From NCBI GenBank assembly GCA_934232845.1, contig CAKQGD010000003.1, positions 1 to 64,000 on the forward strand: a stretch of DNA of 64,000 nt, given 5' to 3'. Shown here piece by piece: positions 32,914 to 40,888 of the stretch. The notes under the pieces are model-generated. The model was not told the DNA's origin and made no database searches. It was given only the letters and a program-made list of their open reading frames with translations. Within the stretch, counting starts at the first letter, position 1. The number at the start of each line of letters is the position of its first letter. Source of the stretch: an uncultured Oscillospiraceae bacterium. Lineage in GTDB: Bacteria; Bacillota; Clostridia; Oscillospirales; Ruminococcaceae. The position numbers were made by a program, and so were the translations under genes.

Positions 32914-34128
32914 TTATTCCGCGGAGATAATCAGATAATATACCGGCTGACCGCCGTTGACCAACGCAACTTCGACGCTTTCGCCGAGCTTTGCGCGAAT
33001 CGCGTCCGCGATCTTTTCGGCGTCCGCTTCTGAAACGTCCTCTCCGTGCAGGACAGTCACAAACGAGCAGTCGCCTTTTTTCACAAGAGACCGCGTCAAA
33101 CGCACGGCCGCCTTGGTCAGATCCTTTTCAACAAAGCTGAGCTTGCCGTTATCCAAAGCAAGCATCTCGCCCTCGTGAATTTTGTGTCCGTCAAAATCGC
33201 TGTCGCGCGCAGCAAATGTGATCTGTCCCGTCTGCACGTGCTCAGCGGCCTCTCCCATCGCCATGAACAGCGCGTCGGGATCCAGAGACTCGTCGTAAGC
33301 AAGCATCGCGGTCAAGCCCTGCGGAATCGTGCGTGTCTGCAGCACCATGACCTTGCGGTCGGCAAGACGAATCGCCTGCTCGGCCGCCATAATGATATTT
33401 TTGTTGTTGGGCAGCACATAGACCGTCTGCGCCGGGGTCGCGTGAACCGCACGCAGAATATCGTCGGTAGAGGGATTCATCGTCTGGCCGCCGGAAACGA
33501 CCTGATCCACACCGAGATCAAGGAAAAGCTGCTTGATTCCCTCGCCCGCCGCTACGCTGACAAAGCCATAGCGCCGGTTCGGATCGACCGCCGCATACGG
33601 AAACGCAGCATCCGCCTCAGCCTCTTCACGGGCCTTTTTCTCGGCATTGGTCGCAACGCGGTCTTCGAACTGCTCACGCATATTTTCGATCTTTACCTTG
33701 GTGAGCTGACCGTACTTCAGCGCATTCTGAATCGCCTTGCCCGGGTCGTTGGTATGGACATGCACCTTGATAATTTCCTCATCGTCTACCACGACCACAC
33801 AATCGCCGATGGACTCCAAAAACGCGCGGAGACCCGCGGGATCCTTGGCGTTGTCTTCGCGCTTGACGATAAACTCCGTGCAGTAAGTAAACGTGATCTC
33901 GCCGGAGAATCCGTGTTCGTCCTGAAACACCGCAGCGGTCGGCGTCTCTCTGCGGGCGGGCGCATCCTCCCCCGCAAGAGCAACGATTTCTTCCCCGCGG
34001 ATGACCGAGGCCATTCCCTCCAGCACATGCACAAATCCCTTGCCGCCCGCATCGACGACGCCGGCTTTTTTCAGCACGGGAAGAAGCTCGGGGGTTTTTT
34101 CCAGCGCCTCCGACGCAGCGGCAATCAT
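32914..34128 (-). CDS. C-terminal fragment of the YloV/FakA homologue
   Basis: 404 codons from an internal ATG at 34128, which has only a weak purine stretch (GGGACGAC) upstream. It contains the end of DAK2 (KKAGVVDAGGKGFVHVLEGM), the middle domain with YCTEFIVKRE and VHVHTNDPG, and the C-terminal EDD-like domain (PSTDDILRAVHATPAQTVYVLPNNKNIIMAAEQA), all conserved. Absence of other frameshifts or stops suggests the interruption is recent or tolerated by re-initiation. Confidence 0.6.
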   Translation of the reverse strand: MIAAASEALEKTPELLPVLKKAGVVDAGGKGFVHVLEGMASVIRGEEIVALAGEDAPARRETPTAAVFQDEHGFSGEITFTYCTEFIVKREDNAKDPAGLRAFLESIGDCVVVVDDEEIIKVHVHTNDPGKAIQNALKYGQLTKVKIENMREQFEDRVATNAEKKAREEAEADAAFPYAAVDPNRRYGFVSVAAGEGIKQLFLDLGVDQVVSGGQTMNPSTDDILRAVHATPAQTVYVLPNNKNIIMAAEQAIRLADRKVMVLQTRTIPQGLTAMLAYDESLDPDALFMAMGEAAEHVQTGQITFAARDSDFDGHKIHEGEMLALDNGKLSFVEKDLTKAAVRLTRSLVKKGDCSFVTVLHGEDVSEADAEKIADAIRAKLGESVEVALVNGGQPVYYLIISAE

Positions 34129-34161
34129 GTCGTCCCACAGGCTGACGAGAGTAACACCCTC

Positions 34162-34602
34162 TTACTCGGCGGAGATCTTTGCCTGCTCGGCGGCGGCGCG
34201 GCTGACCGTCAGAATCGTGCCTTCGGTCGGCTTCATTACGGCTTTGTAGGCGGACTCTACGCCCATCGCAAAAGCCTTGGCGATATCGGCAGGTCCGGCC
34301 GTGCGCAGTCCCGTCAGGCCTTTGGAAAAGCCGCGGAACAAAAGGGACAAGATGACGCCGGAATTTCCCCGCGCACCGCGCAGCAGCGCGCCCGCGGCGG
34401 TTTTGGAAACCGCTTCGACCGTGGCATTGTCATCAAGACGCTCCAGCTCTCCCTTGGCGGCACAGATCGTCATAGACATATTTGTGCCCGTGTCGCCGTC
34501 CGGCACGGGGAACACGTTGAGCGCATTGACGGCTTCGCGCTCGTTTGTAATTTGATTCGCACCCGAGAGCATCGCATCCCGGAGCATTTTACCGTTCATC
34601 AA
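34162..34602 (-). CDS. N-terminal fragment of the YloV/FakA homologue (DAK2 domain)
   Basis: 146 codons from ATG 34602 (GAGGAAAAGC upstream) to the premature TAA. It holds the first part of the kinase domain: NALNVFPVPDGDTGTNMSMT, the nucleotide/metal-binding Asp cluster, and GALLRGARGNSGVILSLLFRG. The helix bundle of DAK2 is not completed, so a stable kinase is unlikely from this fragment alone. Confidence 0.6.
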   Translation of the reverse strand: MMNGKMLRDAMLSGANQITNEREAVNALNVFPVPDGDTGTNMSMTICAAKGELERLDDNATVEAVSKTAAGALLRGARGNSGVILSLLFRGFSKGLTGLRTAGPADIAKAFAMGVESAYKAVMKPTEGTILTVSRAAAEQAKISAE

Positions 34603-34627
34603 CTTGCTTTTCCTCCTCTGATGCGAA

Positions 34628-34978
34628 TCATTCGCGGCGCATTGCGTCTACAAAGACGTCAACGCGGCTGACTTTCAGTCCGGTGGCCTGCTCAACCGCA
34701 TAGCGCACCTCGGAAATAATACTGCGCACCACGGCGCTGATATTCACACCGTAAGCGATCTCGATGTGAAGCTCCACCCGCAGGGCGCCATCCTCAATGC
34801 GCACATGCACACCCTTGTCGGGAACATTGGCGCCGGTCATCGTGCGGATGCCCTGTGAAGCGCCGGTGGCCACCATGCCGACCACACCGAAGCACCCCTG
34901 TGCCGCGTGGCTGACAAGCTCTGCAAAATAATTCTGGGAAAACTGAATCTGTCCCAGCGGATTTTCCATTCGAATCAT
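34628..34978 (-). CDS. yloU: Asp23/Gls24 family protein (YloU)
   Basis: A 116-residue envelope-stress/Asp23 family protein: GQIQFSQNYFAELVSHAAQGCFGVVGM and the second half VRIEDGALRVELHIEIAYGVNISAVVRSI followed by VEQATGLKVSRVDVFVDAMR are the two conserved blocks. ATG 34978 is 8 bases after GGAGG. In Firmicutes yloU directly precedes yloV, as here (25-base gap), so both were probably one operon. Confidence 0.93.
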   Translation of the reverse strand: MIRMENPLGQIQFSQNYFAELVSHAAQGCFGVVGMVATGASQGIRTMTGANVPDKGVHVRIEDGALRVELHIEIAYGVNISAVVRSIISEVRYAVEQATGLKVSRVDVFVDAMRRE

Positions 34979-35076
34979 AGAAATGCCTCCTTATAAGAGA
35001 AGTACCATATCTGATTTATTATAAAGAAATTTCACTTTTTATGCAAGAGCAGAGTGAAATTTCAATCCAACCTTTT

Positions 35077-35850
35077 TCAGCCCAAAATCCGCGAAATTCG
35101 CTCGATAGCGAGCGCCTCTCCCGTTTTTTCGCTGATCTCGATTGCCGCACCGCAGACGCAGGCGGGGCCGTCTGCATTTTCAAAACGTGTCGGCAGAGAA
35201 GTGCGAAAACGCCGGATAACCGCCTCCGGCTTGACGCCGAGTACGGACCGGTACGGCCCGCACATGCCGAGATCCGTAAGGTATGCCGTTTTCTTCGGCA
35301 GAATCTGCTCGTCGGCGGTCTGTACATGGGTATGGGTACCGACAACCGCAGAAACGCGGCCGTCCAGATAAAAGCCCATTGCGCGCTTTTCACTTGTGGC
35401 CTCCGCATGAAAATCGAGCAGCACAACCCGGGTATCGAGCTCTTTTAAAACGGCATCGACCGTATCAAACGGGTTTCGCAGCGGCTCGAGCATTGCGGTG
35501 CCCATCAGATTTACAACCGCCGCACGGCAGCGAAGCGAGTCATACACATACACGCCCACACCGGGGTTCGCCGCAGGATAATTCGCCGGGCGGATTACCG
35601 GGCCGTTTTCTTCCAGAAGATCATAAATTTCCCGCCGACGAAACACATGATTTCCCGTCGTAATCACATCGACGCCGGAATCGAGAAGATGGCGTGCGGA
35701 AAAAGGCAGAATGCCGTTTCCCGATGCGGAGTTTTCTCCGTTGGCGACCACAAGGTCAGCCTCATATTCTTTTTTCAGCTGCGGCAGCAGCGCACGCACA
35801 GCCTCACAGCCGAGCGGCCCCACCACATCGCCGAGCATCAAAACCTTCAT
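35077..35850 (-). CDS. ymdB: YmdB-type metallophosphoesterase
   Basis: A 257-residue calcineurin-like phosphoesterase (TIGR00282). Metal ligands: GDVVGPLG (Asp8), ANGENSASGNG (Asn and Glu), TTGNHVF (Asn-His), LDFHAEATSEKRAMG, and VGTHTHVQTADE. B. subtilis YmdB is a phosphodiesterase that affects biofilm and motility decisions. Start at 35850: GGGGAGG lies 11 bases upstream and the beta-strand MKVLMLGDVVG must begin the fold. A longer upstream reading to 35922 is not conserved. Confidence 0.93.
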   Translation of the reverse strand: MKVLMLGDVVGPLGCEAVRALLPQLKKEYEADLVVANGENSASGNGILPFSARHLLDSGVDVITTGNHVFRRREIYDLLEENGPVIRPANYPAANPGVGVYVYDSLRCRAAVVNLMGTAMLEPLRNPFDTVDAVLKELDTRVVLLDFHAEATSEKRAMGFYLDGRVSAVVGTHTHVQTADEQILPKKTAYLTDLGMCGPYRSVLGVKPEAVIRRFRTSLPTRFENADGPACVCGAAIEISEKTGEALAIERISRILG

Positions 35851-35936
35851 ACAGCGGTTTCCCTCCCCAAGCAGCGGTAAAACCAGGAATATAGTATAAC
35901 ACATTCTGCCGTCAAAGTGCAACTGTCAAGCGTGTT

Positions 35937-36836
35937 TCAGGGAAAAATGCCTTCCGCATCCGGGTGAAAGCCGGGAAAAGCTTTTCTCATTGCGCGCAGA
36001 AAGTCCCGCGCGGCAGGCGCCGAAACGGAAATTTCCTTTTCTTCCATCGGGTGATAAAACACAAGCCGGGCACAGTGCAGTGCCTGACGTTCGATCAAGT
36101 CAGCCCGGCCGCCGTACAGCGCATCTCCCGCCAGAGGACATCCCAGATGCGCCATGTGCACACGGATCTGGTGCGTGCGCCCCGTTTCAAGCCAAAGCTC
36201 CGCGAGAGTGAAGCCTTTTTCGGCGCATATAACATGCCAGCGGGTCACGGCACGCTGGCCGTCCGGCCGCACGGTACGCCGGGGTGTATCCTCCCCCTCG
36301 CGGCCGATGGGCGCATCGATCGCGCCGTTCACCCGAGGAAGTTCTCCGCACAGCAGCGCGAGATAGCGTTTTTCCGTGATACGGGCGGCATAGGCCGCAT
36401 GTGCATTCTTTGCCGCAAGCAATACGCCGGAGGTATCCCGGTCAAGCCTGCCGAGAGGACGGTACACCAGTCCCGCCGTCTGCGGCCGGGCGGCATATAC
36501 ATTTGCCATCGTATCATACGGATGTCCTCGCGACGGATGCGACGCCAGCCCTGCGGGCTTATCGAATGCCGCAAAGAAGCCGTCCTCGTACAGCACGGGC
36601 ACATCAAGAAAAAGCGGACGATAGCTGTGTGTTTCGCCGTCCACCACAAGGCAGATCTGAGCCCCCGCGCAGGCGGGATCGACCGTGCGCACATGTATGC
36701 CGTTCTGCGTAATGCCGCCGGGAATCCGCTTGGCCAGCTTCAGCGTTGTGCCGGAAACACCGTGTGCCCGCCGCAGAAATTCTCCAACCGGTTTTTTATC
36801 CCATTCGGACGGAACCGAAAACGTAAGAACCGCCAT
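35937..36836 (-). CDS. RluA family pseudouridine synthase
   Basis: A 299-residue enzyme that isomerises uridine in rRNA or tRNA. The N-terminal part (about 1-60) is an S4-like RNA-binding region; GRLDRDTSGVLLAAKN (about 135-150) holds the catalytic Asp; LLCGELP, LWLETGRTHQIRVHMAHLG and GDALYGG complete the fold. The ATG at 36836 is favoured over one at 36842 because the G-rich binding site GGGGGG needs spacing. Target position not assignable. Lies 86 bases upstream of ymdB in the same direction. Confidence 0.9.
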   Translation of the reverse strand: MAVLTFSVPSEWDKKPVGEFLRRAHGVSGTTLKLAKRIPGGITQNGIHVRTVDPACAGAQICLVVDGETHSYRPLFLDVPVLYEDGFFAAFDKPAGLASHPSRGHPYDTMANVYAARPQTAGLVYRPLGRLDRDTSGVLLAAKNAHAAYAARITEKRYLALLCGELPRVNGAIDAPIGREGEDTPRRTVRPDGQRAVTRWHVICAEKGFTLAELWLETGRTHQIRVHMAHLGCPLAGDALYGGRADLIERQALHCARLVFYHPMEEKEISVSAPAARDFLRAMRKAFPGFHPDAEGIFP

Positions 36837-36940
36837 GCACATTCCCCCCTTTGCCTTGTTTTAAAAAAGGAAGCAGCCGCAAAAGCACGGCTCTTTCTGC
36901 CTTTTTGATAAACACATTATAAAATATTATATCAGTCTGC

Positions 36941-36969
36941 TGGACGAAGTACAATCTTTGTGGTATCAT
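36941..36969 (+). promoter_or_regulatory. Promoter of rnpB
   Basis: TGGACG (36941-36946), 17-base spacer, TATCAT (36964-36969), just upstream of the RNase P RNA. Confidence 0.6.
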
Positions 36970-36974
36970 ACTTT

Positions 36975-37318
36975 ACGCGAGTAAGCGAGACAACGGCGTG
37001 CGTGCCCCTGCGTGCGCATGAGGAAAGTCCGGGCTCCACAGGGCGGGATAACTGCTAACGGCAGCCGAGGGTGACCTTAGGGAAAGTGCAACAGAGAGAT
37101 ACCGCCCGCCGCTTTTCGGCGGGTAAGGGTGGAAAGGCGAGGTAAGAGCTCACCGGCGCCGTGGAGACACGGCGGCCATGTAAACCCTATCCGGAGCAAC
37201 ACCGACAGAAGGCGATACGGCGGCCCGCCGTGCCTTCGAAAGCGTGGCTTGAGCTGCGGAGCAATCCGCAGTCGAGATAGATCGTTGTCTACTACAGAAC
37301 CCGGCTTATTGCTTGGTC
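36975..37318 (+). ncRNA. rnpB: RNase P RNA, class A
   Basis: The catalytic RNA that matures tRNA 5' ends. Conserved core elements in order: GAGGAAAGTCCGGGCTCC (37019-37036), CGAGGGTGACC-like CR region, ACAGAGAGATACCGCCC, GGGTAAGGGTGGAAAGG, GTAAACCCTATCCGGAGCAA, and the 3' strand AGATAGATCGTTGTCTACTACAGAACCCGGCTTA. The overall plan is the bacterial A type. The ends are approximate. It is followed immediately by an intrinsic terminator. Confidence 0.95.
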
Positions 37319-37323
37319 GCACC

Positions 37324-37357
37324 AAAAGCCCGCGCGGTCTTCCGCGCGGGCTTTTTT
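37324..37357 (+). terminator. Terminator of rnpB
   Basis: AAGCCCGCGCGG/CCGCGCGGGCTT stem followed by seven T residues. Confidence 0.9.
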
Positions 37358-37454
37358 TGCCCAAAATACAGCGTTTTCGGAAGGCACTGTGCATATTTTA
37401 CGGAATATCCCGCCATACTTCTCATATAAATAAAGAGAAAAGGCGGTGGTTTCG

Positions 37455-37727
37455 ATGGCTGCAAAGGAACAAAGCACTTTGCGGGACGTTGAAAGCCGAC
37501 AGAGAGCGGAACTGTTATGCGAACTGCAGAATGTCCGCACCCAGATGGAGCGAAACGAAACATTTTTCAATATGACGGCCGATCCTGATCTGACGGAATA
37601 CGCCATCCACGAGCGGAGCGCGCTTTTGGCGCGTTACCGTTATCTGCTGCAGGCCATTCGGCAGATTGACCGGCAAAGAACAGGGGCTCCCCTTTCCCTT
37701 CGTGAAAAGGAAGCCGCCGCAGTCTGA
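37455..37727 (+). CDS. DUF2508 family protein (YaaL-like)
   Basis: A 90-residue helical protein. FFNMTADPDLTEYAIHERSALLARYRYLLQAIRQ is the family core (the pattern F-x(3)-sDPdLIdyaIyE...ARYxYLL). ATG 37455 is used, with AGGCGGTGG just upstream; GTG at 37446 is possible. It precedes bofA by 18 bases, the same order as yaaL-bofA in B. subtilis. Function unknown. Confidence 0.85.
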   Translation: MAAKEQSTLRDVESRQRAELLCELQNVRTQMERNETFFNMTADPDLTEYAIHERSALLARYRYLLQAIRQIDRQRTGAPLSLREKEAAAV

Positions 37728-37745
37728 CGATGGGAGGTGACAACC

Positions 37746-37997
37746 ATGCTCTACGTCATTGCCGTTGTGATTGCAGCCGCAATCGTTCTTCTTCCCGCTG
37801 CCGCGGGCGCCCGCTCACTGGGCTCGCTGATCGCATCCGCTGCGGGAGGCATTGCAAGTCTGTCTGCGGTAAGCCTGCTTTCCGTCGGCGGCGCGTGTCT
37901 TCTTCAGCTCAACCTATTCACTCTGTCCATTTCCGCACTGCTCGGAATCCCGGGAGTAATCGGGCTGCTGCTGCTGCGCGTCATCGCCCTTACATAA
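37746..37997 (+). CDS. bofA: Pro-sigma-K processing inhibitor BofA family protein
   Basis: An 83-residue membrane protein with two hydrophobic hairpins. NLFTLSISALLGIPGVIGLLLL at the C-terminus is the BofA signature (NxxTxxxxGxLGxPG). BofA inhibits the SpoIVFB protease in the forespore membrane during sporulation. ATG 37746 follows GGAGGTGA; a GTG at 37737 overlaps that site and is rejected. Its presence argues for an endospore-forming organism. Confidence 0.9.
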   Translation: MLYVIAVVIAAAIVLLPAAAGARSLGSLIASAAGGIASLSAVSLLSVGGACLLQLNLFTLSISALLGIPGVIGLLLLRVIALT

Positions 37998-38074
37998 GAC
38001 TTTGTTCTGAAAAGGTTCCATCACAAGCGGACTTTTGAGGAAACATCGTAAAATCCGACAGCCGCATTTCTTCC

Positions 38075-38106
38075 ACAGGCCGTTCACTTAGGCGGCCTGT
38101 TTTTAT
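38075..38106 (+). terminator. Intrinsic terminator after bofA
   Basis: ACAGGCCG (38075-38082) pairs with CGGCCTGT (38093-38100), followed by TTTTTA. Confidence 0.85.
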
Positions 38107-38285
38107 GCCTTCGTGTTCCTGTTTGGCGCAAATGGAGACATATGCTTTTTGAGTGAAATTTGCTCTGCCTGCTGTGTCCTCTCTGCTTTTTGGCTTTGCG
38201 TGTTCATCGAATATCATCAGGCCGCTTTTATTTTGAGATGCTCACCGGCATATAAATGCAGTAAAAAAGACGAGAATATTTCTGC
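38107..38285. other. Gene-free stretch
   Basis: Nothing codable is supported between the bofA terminator and the AraC promoter. Confidence 0.4.
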
Positions 38286-38317
38286 TTGATTTGCTGCTTC
38301 CTCTTTTTTGCTATAAT
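38286..38317 (+). promoter_or_regulatory. Promoter of the AraC-family gene
   Basis: Perfect TATAAT (38312-38317) with extended TGC before it; -35 is either TTGATT (20-base spacer) or TTGCTG (15-base spacer), so recognition probably relies on the extended -10. Confidence 0.5.
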
Positions 38318-38387
38318 AGAGCAAAAATGGTCGAGAAGTTTCTTTCGGTTCTTTGTAAAATGAAACCATGATGAGGGGGGAACAAAC

Positions 38388-39269
38388 GTGACAGAGCAGG
38401 TTTTAGCCGTGCAGAAAATGCAGGATTACATCGAAGATCATCTGACAAAAGAAATCACACTGGCGGATCTGGCGAAGACTTGCGGCTTTTCTCCATGGCA
38501 TGCCCATCGGATGTTTCGGGAGCACACCGGTTACGCTCCCGCAGACTACATTCGGCGGCTGCGGCTGGCCAAATCGGCTTTACTGCTCAAAGCCGAACAC
38601 AGCAAAATCATCGATGTGGCTTATGACCTTGGCTTTGCCAGCGTGGACGGATACACGAGAGCATTCCGAAGAGAATTCGGCATCAACCCCAGCGACTACG
38701 CAAAGCGCCCCGTCCCCGTCACACTGTTTGTTTCCTATGGCGTCAAATTCAGAGAGCTCAGAAAGGAATCATGTATTATGGAAAACGTAAAAAATGTGTT
38801 CATCCAAGTGGTGCATAAGCCCCGGCGCAAGGTTATTATAAAGCGAGGCATTCAAGCGGAACATTACTTCGACTACTGTGCAGAGGTTGGCTGCGATATC
38901 TGGGGAACCCTTCTCAGCATGGACAGCCTTTGCGGTGAAGCTGTGGGACTGTGGCTGCCGGAAGCCTGCAAAATCCCCGGTACTTCCACCTATGTGCAGG
39001 GAGTAGAGGCGGCAGAAGATTATGCGGGGAGCATTCCGCAAGGCTTTGATGTGATCACATTGCCGGAGGCGGAGTACCTGATGTTTCAAGGAGAACCTTT
39101 TGCCGAGGAAGACTACTGTGACGCCATCTCTGCCGTTCAGACATCTATGAACCGTTATAACCCGTCCGTCATTGGCTATCGTTGGGATGACGATAACCCC
39201 CGCATTCAGTTAGAGCCAAAAGGAGAACGTGGCTATATCGAGCTGAGGTCAATCACCCGGTCATTATAA
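38388..39269 (+). CDS. AraC-family regulator with GyrI-like effector domain
   Basis: A 293-residue protein of the Rob/SoxS-like architecture. Two HTH motifs: ITLADLAKTCGFSPWHAHRMFREHTGYAPADYIRRLRL (about 20-57) and IIDVAYDLGFASVDGYTRAFRREFGINPSDY (about 71-101). Residues about 125-293 form a GyrI-like ligand-binding domain (KVIIKRGIQAEHYFDYC, EYLMFQGEPFAEED). Start GTG 38388 follows AGGGGGGAAC. Monocistronic, so its target is not evident. Likely senses a small aromatic or cationic compound, by family analogy only. Confidence 0.9.
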   Translation: MTEQVLAVQKMQDYIEDHLTKEITLADLAKTCGFSPWHAHRMFREHTGYAPADYIRRLRLAKSALLLKAEHSKIIDVAYDLGFASVDGYTRAFRREFGINPSDYAKRPVPVTLFVSYGVKFRELRKESCIMENVKNVFIQVVHKPRRKVIIKRGIQAEHYFDYCAEVGCDIWGTLLSMDSLCGEAVGLWLPEACKIPGTSTYVQGVEAAEDYAGSIPQGFDVITLPEAEYLMFQGEPFAEEDYCDAISAVQTSMNRYNPSVIGYRWDDDNPRIQLEPKGERGYIELRSITRSL

Positions 39270-39335
39270 ACAAAGCTCCTCCCTGCCCACATAAAAGGCA
39301 GGGAGGAGCTTTTGCGTTTCACGAAATGACATTGG

Positions 39336-40307
39336 TCAGACCAGCTTCATTTGAGAAAGCTCTGCCATCTTTCGGATATGGTCAAGTCCCAGCGTAACGC
39401 GGTTGTCGATCACGCTGAAATTTCCAATCAGCGCATCGGGGAGAAAATCCGCAAACAGCATGTTCGCGCCCGCATGCAGCGCCGCGAGATTTCCCTCGTC
39501 GTCGGCAAGGCCCTTGGAAAGATCCTTACCGGGCTGCTGCGCCGTGATATTGATTTCGGGCATCATCAAGCGGAGAATCGCAATCTCACGCAGGTTCAGC
39601 GTAAAATCGCCGTATCCCCCTTCCAGCGCGAGAGGCGTTCCCTTCGCGGGCATATAAGGAATGATCGGCGCCCAGCTGATCTCGAGATCACGCATCAGCA
39701 AAATGTCATCCGCAAGCTGTGACAACGTATGTCCGGGATAATCGACGATATTGCCGGAGGCAAGCTTCATGCCGCTCTTTTTCACCGCTTCAATGCTGCG
39801 CATACGCCGCTCAAAGCTTGTGGAGGGATTCAGCCGATTAAAAGTCGCGGGGTCGGACATCTCAAACTTGATCACATACTCATCGACGCCAAGCGCCGCA
39901 AATTCCGCATACTGCTCGGGGAAAAACTCGCCGCAGGCAAGACTCAGGTGCATTCCGAGCGCTTTGACGCCCGAAATGATTTCCAGAATGTTTTCGAAAC
40001 CGTATTTCGGGTCCTCACCGCTGATGACAAACATTCGGGAAAAGCCCATCTCTTTCGCGGCTTTCGCCGAGGCGAGCACATCCTGCACGGGCAGACGATA
40101 GCGCTCCACCTTGCTTCCCGCGCGCATGCCGCAGTAAAGGCATTGGTTTTTACAGATATTTGAGATTCCCAGCATAGCGCAGGAAACAAGCACATTGCCG
40201 CGGCTCTCGATATAAGCACGCTTTGCCTCGGGAAACACCGCGGTTTCAAATTCCCCATAAGGCATGGAAAGCAGCTCGAGAATCTCATTTTTTGAAGAAG
40301 GTTTCAT
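39336..40307 (-). CDS. HydE/PylB-like radical SAM protein
   Basis: A 323-residue radical SAM enzyme. ISNICKNQCLYCGMR (about 48-62) contains the CxxxCxxC cluster motif. VISGEDPKYGFENILEII, LACGEFFPEQYAEF, NPSTSFERRMRSIEAVKKSG, VDYPGHTLSQLADDILLMRDLEISWAPIIPYMP and GDFTLNLREIAILRLMMPEINI follow [FeFe]-hydrogenase maturase HydE closely. The end (HAGANMLFADFLP...) resembles PylB, and the C-terminal auxiliary-cluster cysteines of HydE are absent. It is the last gene of an operon with an ABC transporter and a TM1266-type regulator; start overlaps the ATPase stop by 4 bases. Reaction unknown. Biotin synthase is unlikely, as the biotin-specific residues are not evident. Confidence 0.85.
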   Translation of the reverse strand: MKPSSKNEILELLSMPYGEFETAVFPEAKRAYIESRGNVLVSCAMLGISNICKNQCLYCGMRAGSKVERYRLPVQDVLASAKAAKEMGFSRMFVISGEDPKYGFENILEIISGVKALGMHLSLACGEFFPEQYAEFAALGVDEYVIKFEMSDPATFNRLNPSTSFERRMRSIEAVKKSGMKLASGNIVDYPGHTLSQLADDILLMRDLEISWAPIIPYMPAKGTPLALEGGYGDFTLNLREIAILRLMMPEINITAQQPGKDLSKGLADDEGNLAALHAGANMLFADFLPDALIGNFSVIDNRVTLGLDHIRKMAELSQMKLV

Positions 40308-40888
40308 CTTATTTCCTCCATCCGTATCACTTCGGCGTCAAACAGAGCAGCTTCCTCGGGGCTGTGCGTCACCAAAATTACCGTCCGTCCCGCGAAACGA
40401 CGGCGCAGCTCCTGTGCAACGGCTGCACGCGTTCCTGTATCCAGTCCCTTAAACGGCTCATCCATCACCAACAGCTCGCCGTCGGCGAGAACAGCCCGCG
40501 CAATCGCGACACGGCGTTTCATGCCGCCCGACATCTCACGCACCGGCGTCTGTGCCTCGCCCGAAAGGCCAAATGCCGAAAGGCACGAAACAATCTGCTC
40601 CTGCGGCACCTGCCCGCCGGTAACAAGCCGGATATTTCCCGCCGCCGAAAACTCCTCGCAGAGCCGGTCCTCCTGAAAAACCGCAGAGACACGCTCCGGT
40701 ACGCCCATGATGCTGCCCGCGTCCGGCGTTTCCAGCCCGAGCAGAATCTGTATCAGCGTCGTCTTTCCACAGCCGGATTTTCCCATGACACACGTCACGC
40801 GTTCGGCCGGAAACACAGCCGAAAAACGGTTGAGAACGCGTTTTTCTCCAAAATTCTTGCAAAGATCTTTTACCACAATATCGTTCAT
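40304..40888 (-). CDS. ABC transporter ATP-binding protein (NitT/TauT type)
   Basis: A 194-residue, minimal ATPase. Walker A GKSGCGKTT (about 36-44), Q-loop VFQEDRL, signature MSGGMKRRVAIARAVL (about 118-133), Walker B LLVMDEP, H-loop VTHSPEEA. VFQEDRLCEEFSAAGNI is typical of the nitrate/taurine/thiamine-precursor group. It is shorter than the usual 240-260 residues, with a brief A-loop region and no C-terminal extension. Overlaps both the permease and the radical SAM gene by 4 bases. Confidence 0.92.
   Translation of the reverse strand: MNDIVVKDLCKNFGEKRVLNRFSAVFPAERVTCVMGKSGCGKTTLIQILLGLETPDAGSIMGVPERVSAVFQEDRLCEEFSAAGNIRLVTGGQVPQEQIVSCLSAFGLSGEAQTPVREMSGGMKRRVAIARAVLADGELLVMDEPFKGLDTGTRAAVAQELRRRFAGRTVILVTHSPEEAALFDAEVIRMEEIR

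Larger units (their letters stand above)
32914..34602 (-). pseudogene. fakA: DAK2-domain protein YloV/FakA, interrupted by one in-frame TAA
   Basis: The two open segments 34602-34162 and 34128-32914 are in the same reading frame. Ignoring TAA at 34164-34162, the translation runs ...AAEQAKISAE(stop)EGVTLVSLWDDMIAAASEALEKT..., which fits the family continuously, for a total of about 562 residues, the normal YloV length. So this looks like a single nonsense change (for instance GAA or CAA to TAA). FakA is the ATP-binding kinase subunit that phosphorylates fatty acids carried by DegV/FakB proteins; one such DegV gene is at 57614. The preceding yloU-like gene is intact. Alternatives: recent pseudogene, sequence error, or readthrough. 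Confidence 0.8.

Noticed and set aside
33046..34671. 541-codon open frame antisense to the fakA-like gene
   Set aside because: Mirror of the coding bias of the minus-strand gene, rich in Arg and His, no family resemblance.
39336..40307. Biotin synthase
   Set aside because: The sequence follows HydE and PylB blocks (GEDPKY, TSFERR, GDFTLNLREIAILR) and lacks biotin synthase hallmarks; no other bio genes nearby.
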